Source of the DNA: Mesocentrotus franciscanus
Lineage: Eukaryota > Echinodermata > Echinoidea > Camarodonta > Strongylocentrotidae
DNA length: 64,000 nt
Assembly: GCA_037976565.1 (NCBI GenBank)
Contig: CP137680.1
Location: 29,657,694 to 29,721,693 of the forward strand
Direction of reading: 5' to 3'
The notes under the pieces: generated by a model
What the model saw: the letters and a program-made list of their open reading frames with translations, nothing else
What the model was told of the DNA's origin: nothing
Databases searched by the model: none
In this document: in pieces, positions 55,482 to 64,000 of the stretch
How positions within the stretch are numbered: position 1 is the stretch's first letter
Layout of the letters: every line of letters begins with the position of its first letter
Made by a program: the position numbers and the translations under genes

Positions 55482-56472
55482 CTCATATACATGTATGTAA
55501 GTCCGTAAATTTCACATTTGGAAATAAGTCATAATAAATTTGATAACTGTACATAGGAGAAAAATAGACATAGTTTATCTGATTTATAAATCAGAAAATT
55601 AGATCTAAATAAAGAAAATCGGGGGAGAAACTGGCTGCAGCAAAGTGCTGCAGAATTGACTCTATCTCTCTCCATGGTGCGAGGCGTACTAATTACCGTC
55701 TGTGTATGGGGAATGTCAACAAATGTCAGTGTTATTAAAGAATGACCCAAAACAGACAGTTATTTCTGTCTAGACGAGACTAGTCTATGTGTCTTACCTG
55801 TGGCCTGATTCGGGGCCAATCGGTATAATACAACCATAGACGATGCGACCTAAGCATTCATGTGCGTGCAACAAAAGCGAAACCAAAGTATGAGGAGAAC
55901 TTCAGTCTGTTTCGCGAACGCTAGCGCGTTAACCATGTAGAGAATAAGTCGCTGACTACCGTTAATCCAGTCCATTCGTTCATGTGCAGTTGTCCAACAG
56001 AAGACGTTAACCAGTATTTGCCATGAGCACTACACTCCCTTTACGCATGTAGTCTCAGTGGAACAGTCGTTTATATATCAGAGACTGAAGCTTTGGGTCT
56101 ATCAAAAATACTAGCATATTGTACTGCCAACAGATTTATCAAGCTTTTTATGTTTGCACAAGATCATGTAGATCTATTCTAGTTGATCTAGGGGTCGTGT
56201 CATGAAACCAACTCCATGACAGTCATATCTTTGTCCGCACCCTAGGAAGATGTCAGGAAGAGGACAACACGTTTCACAAAACCGATACTAAGGGCTAAAA
56301 AATATAGTCTTTGACACGATCCATCAGATTTGTTCCTGAATTACTAAAGGAGATTATGAGGCTTAATTTCACTCAAACTGTAAAGAGAGCTCCAGTAATT
56401 TTATTTTAAAAAAAAGATTAACAGTGGTCGATTTGTCACAAGATGTATACATACTTCAATGTAAATGTCACC
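55482..56472. other. Intergenic DNA, no gene seen
   Basis: No supported exon, RNA gene or bounded repeat. Confidence 0.35.
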
Positions 56473-56751
56473 TGGGGGGTGTTTCACAAAGACTACGATC
56501 GACTTTAAGTTGGACTTAAGTATAACAGGCCGTTCGTGCCATTGTTTTCTCTCATCATTTACTGGCATTGGTCTCTCACGGGACGTACAAATCATAGTAA
56601 AAAATCTACAAAACTTACATTTTTTGATAATTCATTATTGAAGGAAAAAATATCTAAAGATCATAATGATGAGAGAAATCAATGGCACGAACGGCCTGTT
56701 ATACTTAAGTCCAACTTAAAGTCGATCTTAGTCTTTGTGAAACACCCCCCT
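56473..56751. mobile_element. Foldback MITE, GGGGGGTGTTTCACAAAGAC ends
   Basis: Inverted arms of about 80 bases: GGGGGGTGTTTCACAAAGAC, GATCGACTTTAAGTTGGACT and ACAGGCCGTTCGTGCCATTG at the left, all mirrored at the right. The arms are over 90 percent identical, so this is younger than its relative at 3661-3976. A target duplication is not evident. No coding capacity. Confidence 0.82.
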
Positions 56752-56942
56752 GACATGATAGGGCAATCCAACCCTTCTAATGAGTTCATTTGTATGAAAG
56801 CGGAAAAATAAGAGAAACAGAATGGCGAAAGTAGAATATGTACTATTAATATCTATGAGAATGAAGATGTTTTTTACAGTTTTCATCTCCCTGCAAAACA
56901 CTGTCATATAAATAGAATATCTGGTAACTACTACTTGCAATG

Positions 56943-57008
56943 TATCAGTGCGTGTGATGGATTTTGAGTGCGTGTGATGGATTTGGAGTGCCTGTAATAG
57001 ATTTTGAG
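56943..57008 (+). repeat. 20-bp tandem repeat, about three units
   Basis: Units near GTGCGTGTGATGGATTTTGA repeat three times with changes (GCGTGTGATGG, GCGTGTGATGG, GCCTGTAATAG). Confidence 0.7.
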
Positions 57009-58086
57009 TGTACAGGATTGGTGTATGTACAGTATCACAATTTTCTTTTTTTTTAATAATTTTTTTTAATGATACCATTTCTTTGCAGTATTTACAGTAA
57101 CACATACATATTACAGATCAATATTTCTGCACATTGTGTACTTGTGGTCATGGTTCTACAGCCCACTTGCTCCACTGTATTGGGCCGCACAAAAAAGAAA
57201 GATATTCCCCGTTTGGAAATAGTTCATCTTGTTCTCATATAAGTTTTGATATTACTGTGAAGCACTGAAGATACAATTTGCATATTTGAACAAGACCTGT
57301 AGTCTTATGAGTATGACCCAATATTGACATTTAAAAACCATTAATTCATTGAGTGGTGAGTGCTTTGATCTTCTACTGTACTGTATATGATCTTAGCATT
57401 TTGTTTTATCCTCACAATCAATCAAGCAGCTAATAATTCTGAAATTCCACCAGAAAATTTTCTCTGCAATACCATTAAAAGGCATTTTGCCATTTACCCC
57501 CCAAAAAAAAAAATCTCTCTATTTTACTTGATAGCTTGGAGGTGTGTTAAATGTTACATGGGTTCAAGTTCATTCAGGCTGTACTGTACATTGTACAGTA
57601 TATGCTGCTATTCAAAACTGGTGACGTGCATGTAAAAGCAATGAATATATATATTGTTGTGCAGGGTATATGCTTCTATTTATAGCAGTGAATAATATGT
57701 GATATTGTGCAGACTGTATGCCGCTATCATAGCAGTTCAGAGTTTTCTAATTGTTTCTTCTTAAATTAATCAGTTTTCCGTCATCAAATTAGTAACAATT
57801 GTTAACAACAAATGTTTATTCAATGAAGTTATAAAAGAAAATTGCAAAATTTTACCAAAAATTTGCTAATTTAGAGACTTTAATGATTAGTTACAATCAA
57901 ATTGCTTTTATTTAAGTATGGCATAATTTACTGCATTGGAAATGGACTAGAACTTCTTTGTGAATTTTGCTCTTTCTGCTCAGGCTGTATAATGTGTTAT
58001 TCCTAGCATTGTGGATCCAAAAATAATGCACAAACATCACATAAAGGAGACACTGTATTGCTACATGTACATACATCAGTGAACAT
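57009..58086. other. AT-rich intergenic DNA, no gene seen
   Basis: Contains a TACTGTACATTGTACAGTA palindrome at about 57581-57602. No supported gene. Confidence 0.35.
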
Positions 58087-58262
58087 CATAATAATAATAG
58101 GCATTTATATAGCGCTGTCTATCTAGACAATTCTATTCTGAGGCGCACAAGAAAAATAGGAAGAATAAGAGAGTTTGGATGAGTGTCATAGTGCCAACTA
58201 CAGGTATTGTTCAAAAAGATGAGATTTCAGCTTGGATTTAAATGTCTCTATTAAAGGAAGTT
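58087..58262 (-). mobile_element. L2-like LINE 3' end, minus strand
   Basis: On the minus strand the last reverse-transcriptase codons read IETFKSKLKSHLFEQYL and stop, followed by a short untranslated region with GCGCTATATAAATGCC and an ATT tail. This is the classic end of an L2-like element. The rest is lost by 5' truncation. Confidence 0.75.
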
Positions 58263-59797
58263 ACATGTATGATTATCAGTGAATATGTGGTGCTGTGCAG
58301 ACATTCTTGTTTTTCCAGATAATCTACAGAGACTTACAATGTACATTAATGCAGGAAAAGAACATAATCTACAGTGTACTGTACATGTACATACCATGAG
58401 GTGTATCACATGATAAGAATTACGAAAAGATTAATTAAAAATGTGTATATTGTACATGAAACCAAGTAAACAAACCTGTAAGTACATTGTATTTGTATAA
58501 CCTCATACTTGATCATGTCTGTTTGATAGAAGCCTCTGCAGGTATATCTACAGGGACTAATTTTCCTGGTATCGCATAGTAATTTGCTATGCATTTTTGA
58601 TATGACTGCTATACAAAATATCATGTGTGCAGCAATTTTCTTCCATAGAAGTGTACACAATTTCATTTGAAACATTGATCTATCGGCTTAAATTGCTTAT
58701 CAAGTTTGAGGATGTAAAATTATTCCCTGATCTAAGTAGTGTCATTCTGTTTTCTCTCCGTTTCCATATGTATTCAAAGCAATTTCAAATTTGTTAGTTG
58801 TGATGTACTTTAATTTTTTTCTTCTTCTAGGGCTGTTTTCTAATTTATACAAAAGCATGACCGCAAAAGAAAGACTCTGACTATGTTAGTACTTGATAGG
58901 TGTTGACATTAAAAAGTAATTAATTGCTGTCAATAATTACACTTGGGTGTTTTTCATGTACAGCTTGAATTGACATACATATACATGTATGTAGGCCAAG
59001 AAGTATACAGACATCACATAGGGATTCTTCAGAAGTGTATGGATATTTGTTCTTTAAAAAAATAATTTTGTGCATTTAAAAAATAATTTCGTGCATTAGG
59101 ATTCATTTGGATATTTTGATTAATTGATTAATTAATTAAGCTTACCACGTACCAGTCATATTGCTACTGAATCAAGCAGAATATGCGCATGAAGTGTTGC
59201 ATGCTGTACTAACATTGGATTGTGTGCCTTAATTATATTTGCTGGTAGAAGTATAAAGTCTGAGTTTTTTATACTCCATGGTAATTTTGTTTTCAATAAA
59301 TTCATCTCGTAAAGAATACATTGACATGCACATTTTACATGTGTGTATGAGTACTGGTATCTTTTTGAGCACTTGTCCAATGTACAAGGTTATAACATAA
59401 CCTTGTACTCCATATTACCAATAAGGTCATCATGAAATTTATAATTTGCTGCCCTCTGCTGCTCTACTACTGCCAACAGCAAGCCCATGAACGGTTGTCG
59501 TCATTCAGCAACAAGATTGCACCTCATACATGTACTGTAGGGAGTGACATTACATAATGTATAAAACATGTATGTCCTACCAGAATAGAATAACCACAGG
59601 CAAAAGTTAACTGTTTCATGCTTTAAATGACAAGTTTCCTTACTTTCACGTTCTGGTCAGCAAAAGAGAGGGGCTTTCCCAGAAAAGGTGCTGGTATTCT
59701 TTAATGACCTAAGAGTAAAGAGTGTGTTTGATTGACCAGGTGCACCTACATGTAGCTTCATGTGCCCCACCTACAACTTTACAAGTAGAAAGTACAT
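58263..59797. other. AT-rich intergenic DNA, no gene seen
   Basis: A small perfect hairpin lies at 59382-59408 (GTACAAGGTTAT, AAC, ATAACCTTGTAC). No gene recognised. Confidence 0.4.
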
Positions 59798-60335
59798 TTA
59801 AAGGGGAAGTCCACACTGATATTAAGTTGGTTTTAATAAAAACAGAAAAATGAGAGAAACAAATTAGTGAAAGTTTGAGCAATATCCGATAAAGAAATTT
59901 GGAAAGTTATGAATTTGGCAACACTGTGACGTATCTTGCGAGCTTCTCGAAGTTCTCTCCAATTTGCTCTGTAAAGACTAATTTTATAAACTTCATTTTC
60001 TTAGTTATTGATGACCGAATAGATTTGTTTTTATACAGGGGTTGTAAACCATATTTGCAATAATTGTATTTGTAGGATGAATATATGATTTAAAATTTTC
60101 TCAAGGGAAACTATACATTTTTGGAGTATTTTAGTACAGGGCATATGGGAGGGGAGCTCACAAGATATGTCACAGAGTTGCCAATTTGTGTTTCACTGAT
60201 GACAAGTTCAAAAATTCATAACTTTCTTTTTATTTGGTTTTACTTGGTTTTTGCTAAAACTGTCACTGCCATGTTTCTCTTATTTTTCTGCTTCCATTAA
60301 AACCAACTTTGTATCAGGGTGAAATTTCCCTTTAA
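59798..60335. mobile_element. TTAA-flanked MITE, family AAGGGGAAGTCCAC, intact copy
   Basis: Bounded by TTAA at 59798-59801 and 60332-60335. The left end AGGGGAAGTCCACACTGAT, then TTAAGTTGGTTTTAAT, is mirrored by ATTAAAACCAACTTTGTATC and AGGGTGAAATTTCCCT at the right. It is the reference copy for the fragments at 1658 and 38572. The AGTCCAC start is shared with the family at 17047, so the two families are probably related. Confidence 0.82.
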
Positions 60336-60586
60336 GTTCAAAATTTCATCTAGAATAAGATTGCAACAGCATAGAATAGTCAGTGTCAGGGAAAATCAAT
60401 ACACCTGTAGCTTTACTCAAAACTTACAAAATGCAGTCTTCCATTAGTTTTGAAAATATAAATGTGTACACAGGGCTGCACACTAACCGTTTTGGAAGGG
60501 GGTCCGGATATAACTTTTAGCAGTCGGTCAGTATGCATGAGTCCATGTACACTACAACATGTTGAGTGTCGTGCCCTGGTGTACTT

Positions 60587-62232
60587 TTAAAGCCCAAGTC
60601 CACTCCAAAAATAACTTATTTTCAATAGAACCAGAAAAATCGGACAAACCAATCAAAAAAAGTTTGAGCAAAATCGGATAACTAATAAGAAAGTTATGAA
60701 TTTTTAATGACATGAAAAACTTTGAAAATCACTACACAAATTGGCAACTCACTCATGAGTCTGTGACTTATGGTCCTCACTATCCACTAATTATTTTCTT
60801 TATATTGATAATATAAATTTCCTATTTTCACCCTAAGAACCTAAGAAACTATTTATATAAAAATCAATAATTATGAAATACAATATTCAGAAAATAGTAT
60901 CAATTCTTCAAAATTCACAAAAGTTTTTGGGAAATGTCATGCACGCAATATGATACAAATCATATAACCTGGGCAAAGGCATGGGGAAATCAAGTTTTGG
61001 GGGATAAAAAGGGAAATTAATGGGATTAAAGTTAAACTATATAAAGCAATTGATAAGTTGTGAGGACATGACGTCACAAACTGATAACCATTTTGGCAAT
61101 TTGTGTTGTGATTCTCATTGTTCCATAGGGCCAAAAAAAAAAAGTTGTTTGGTTGTCCTCGATTGCTTTTCTGGAGTAGGGGCGGGCGGGCGGATTTTTT
61201 TTTTTTTTTTTTTTTCTTCTTCATATGGACTCATTTCTTCCTATTTATTTTCATTTTTTGGTCAAATCATGAAGCCAATATTATTATTATTTAAACACAA
61301 AAAGAATCCCGACCCAAAATCATGAATTGCCATGTCAATATTCATTTTCATTTTCGCTGTTTCGAGGTAGTTTTCGGCTATAGCGAGGCAGTTTTCGTCT
61401 GTATGTAAACGTACGTACGTCTATAGGAGCGCACGCGCCGTTCGCTCGCCCGCCGTTTGTTCGTGCGGCGGAGCAGGTATCCCACGCCAGAGCTCGCGGC
61501 GCCAAAACTATCCCTGTGCGGTGATCCGACTGCAATGATTTAATACGTGCGGGAGACACTATTGATCTTGCGATACACGAAAAATAGTGATCTAAATCTG
61601 AAAAATACTTGAAATACAGCTCAGGTTTTGGTACCCATCTTCCTTACAGACACGCGTAAGATATTCGATTTTTCAGATTCAGGTAGCATGACTGCCGATT
61701 ACATCGCTAAACTGTGATATTTAAGGATACATTTTCTATTGCAAATGTGGTTCTCCTGTGACTCTGATATGTTTTGTATGTGTGTGATATGTGTATTATG
61801 CTATGTATTTTAAAGTGATTTTACCACGCATACAACGGACCCACCGAAAACTGCCACCCGGCCGAAAACTCCCTCCTCTTCTCTATTAAAGACATAATTG
61901 CGTACTAAAAGGACCAAATTGGCGACGGGACACATTTTGATCCTTGCAATGGTATGTTTGGCGTTTAAAATTGCTCCAAAATAAATGTATATTCTTTAAA
62001 AAAAAAAAAATCTTAAAAAAAAAAAAAAATACGAGCGGGCCGAAAATGAGGAGCGGGCGGTCGAGGACAACCAAATGATTTTTTTTTTTTGGCCTAGTTT
62101 TACATACTTTTTCAAAAATTCATAACTTTCTTATTAGTTATCCGATTTTGCTCAAACTTTTTTTGATTGGTTTGTCTGATTTTTCTGCTTTTATTGAAAG
62201 AAAGTTATTTTTGGAGTGGACTTGCCCTTTAA
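60587..62232. mobile_element. TTAA-flanked MITE, family AAGGGCAAGTCCACTCC, with nested element
   Basis: TTAA lies at 60587-60590 and 62229-62232 and the ends match 17047-17463. The 680 bases of MITE are split by an insertion at 61129-62094. Its left half contains an expanded stretch not present in the 17047 copy. Confidence 0.82.
61129..62094. mobile_element. PIF/Harbinger-like non-autonomous element, GGCC ends, TAG duplication
   Basis: Inverted ends GGCC, about twelve A, then GTTGTTTGGTTGTCCTCGA at the left, and TCGAGGACAACCAAATGA, a T run, then GGCC at the right. TAG flanks both sides (61126-61128 and 62095-62097). The interrupted host sequence is preserved uninterrupted in the sister MITE at 17171-17192 (complement of TTCCATAGTTTTACATAC), which proves the insertion. 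The core (61370-61510) is very CpG-rich. No transposase. The GGCC plus A-run ends resemble those of the element at 54588-55478. Confidence 0.87.
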
Positions 62233-64000
62233 ACATGAATACTCATTGGGGTGAAAAATAGATACAAAAGCATTCTGACTCGTGGCTAATTCATGCACAT
62301 GTTTTCATTAACTTTCTAAAGAATTGCAAGATAATATAAACACATCATAACTTGGCACAGTTACTTTTGATCCATACTGCATAAAATTCAAGGAAGGGCA
62401 GAGGGAAGGGGTAGAGGTAATCTGCCAATGTGTCACATTGTCATGTTGAATACATGATAAACCTCAGCCAAATAGAGAACTATTGTTACACATGTCATGT
62501 ATAACATACATGTGTACATGTACACTGTACACTGTACATGTAGTTATTGATAGTGCAATGACAGCTGCATTCAATACACATGCTGCATGCAATCAACCAC
62601 ATTTCGAAAGCTTTCAATGGTCAAATGTAATTAATCTAGAGTACAGTACATGCATGTTCTCAATTTGTAGACTCCTGGAGAATTATTAATTTGAAAGCTA
62701 CTCTTTGTTAATACTGTATTAGGATTATTTTAAATCACATTTCGAGCAGTCTTCGGCATATATATGTAGACATGATTTGTAAATAATTGATATATAAATG
62801 TATGTATGTGTGGCATTGTGTGCATATACATGATCAGTTTTATACACTATTTCACTTTTTTTTGTATACATCATGCAAATGAAGATTGCACTTCATTTAG
62901 TCTAGTGGATTTTAATTAGAGTGGCAGAGATGTAGTGAAAGTACATGTACATGAGAAAAAAAAAGATTGAAATCTAACAGCCTTACTCATTCAGCGTTTG
63001 CAGTTGGAACGTGGCAAGGCGCATAAGTACATGTATGCAGTAAATCTTGTGCTTGCCAGTATATTGCCAGTACAGTAATATCAATGTGTTACTGTACTGG
63101 CAATGTCACAGTCAGCTATAATAAATTTAACTTTGATTCTGTTTCAAGTTCTCTTATTAACCTATGATGGAACTGCTGTTTTACAATATAAGTTTGCATC
63201 ATATTTCGCTTTACGCTTGACAATTTTCATTCATACAAGAAATTGTTACGACTTTTCTGAAGCTGAGTTATACATTGCACTAAGCACAGATTTATTTTTG
63301 TTTATCTGATCCGGGGTGTAAGATGTCTTTGAGAGCAGACATGAGTCTGTATTTGAATGCAATGAGAGGATGACTAAAACTTAAAAGCAGAAGTGTTTAG
63401 GCCAAATAACAAAAATTAAGAATTTCTCGTCCCTGCCCCCCTCATTTTTGGCCGCCGCCTCCTTTTTTTACTATTTATTATTCAGAAAAAGCCCTCCCCA
63501 AAAAGCCCCCAAAAAAAGCAAAAAGAAAGCCCACCCCGTGATATAAATTTTGTATAAATAGCTTCTAAAGTGATACAAATCATTTGTTTTGTCATACATT
63601 GCATCAGTATACATGTATAGTACTCAGATCACAACATCTGTGAATGCTTGGCCAGCTATAATTAGCTTGGCAGCCATCTTGCAAAAAAATAGCAAAACAG
63701 TAAATAGTAATGCCCTGCCTCCTCCTTTTTTTTAAAAGTCCGGACGAGAAACACGTTATTTTTGTTATTTGACCTTTAATACATGAGCCTTCGGAATCTG
63801 AGCCTTTTTTCCCTTTAATGTAAAGATGATCTCTAGAGTAGGAACTTCCTACTACGTATCTACAGTGTATCTTGTATCCATTGTAATCATGTTACTGTCT
63901 TCGGTAATGATTGATGGTTGGATGATTGTTTACCCTTACATGTGTTACCTGACAACCTGGTGATTGATGCCCTCTAAATTTACACTACATGTATCGTTCA
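62233..64000. other. AT-rich intergenic DNA, no gene seen
   Basis: Rich in TACATGTA-type palindromes (62494-62545). A perfect hairpin lies at 63063-63104. No exon or RNA gene could be supported. Confidence 0.4.
63063..63104. repeat. Perfect 16-bp inverted repeat with 10-base loop
   Basis: ATTGCCAGTACAGTAA at 63063-63078 pairs exactly with TTACTGTACTGGCAAT at 63089-63104. It is too short to call a microRNA precursor from sequence alone. Confidence 0.8.

Overview
This AT-rich window comes from an animal nuclear genome. Genes are sparse and split by introns with GT-AG junctions, and the space between exons is packed with small non-autonomous DNA transposons, SINEs, degraded non-LTR retrotransposons and microsatellites. 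A retained urate-pathway gene (5-hydroxyisourate hydrolase), a RAB33 and USP38 linkage and the repeat types suggest a marine invertebrate deuterostome, most likely an echinoderm such as a sea urchin. The species call is an inference; no decisive marker is present.

Four genes can be supported. (1) 473-964, plus strand: the last coding exon of a RAB33-type small GTPase, whose first exon lies outside the window. (2) 24089-34912, plus strand: a complete USP38-type ubiquitin-specific protease in nine exons, from the initiator ATG to the conserved Gly-rich RLVF carboxy terminus. As written, its third exon carries a frame break at a run of five T, and the last exon joins out of frame at its best acceptor. 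(3) 40419-42357, minus strand: a complete four-exon 5-hydroxyisourate hydrolase with a textbook PTS2 peroxisomal signal at its amino terminus. (4) About 43519-44508, minus strand: two exons of a protein carrying part of a gypsy-integrase-type zinc-binding (H2C2) domain, related in layout to GIN1. No operon-like cooperation is expected. RAB33 acts in Golgi and autophagy traffic, USP38 in deubiquitination and the hydrolase in peroxisomal purine breakdown.

Layout: 1-1500 SINE remnants and RAB33; 1500-24000 a gene-poor block holding at least twelve small transposon copies, two microsatellites, a GC-rich repeat and a 1.8 kb minisatellite-bearing element; 24089-34912 USP38, with repeats in its introns; 34913-40400 downstream DNA with a nested repeat; 40400-44510 the two minus-strand genes; 44500-64000 gene-poor DNA with two degraded non-LTR elements placed head to head, a hAT-like element nested in the tail of one of them, two GGCC-ended elements with 3-bp target duplications, and several foldback elements.

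The most informative non-gene signals are precise insertion events readable from the sequence alone. These include a GGCC-ended element inside a TTAA element whose empty site survives at 17171-17192, an 8-bp duplicated hAT-like insertion, two sister elements with different 3-bp duplications, and a short hairpin motif that recurs at many sites and was itself split by a transposon.
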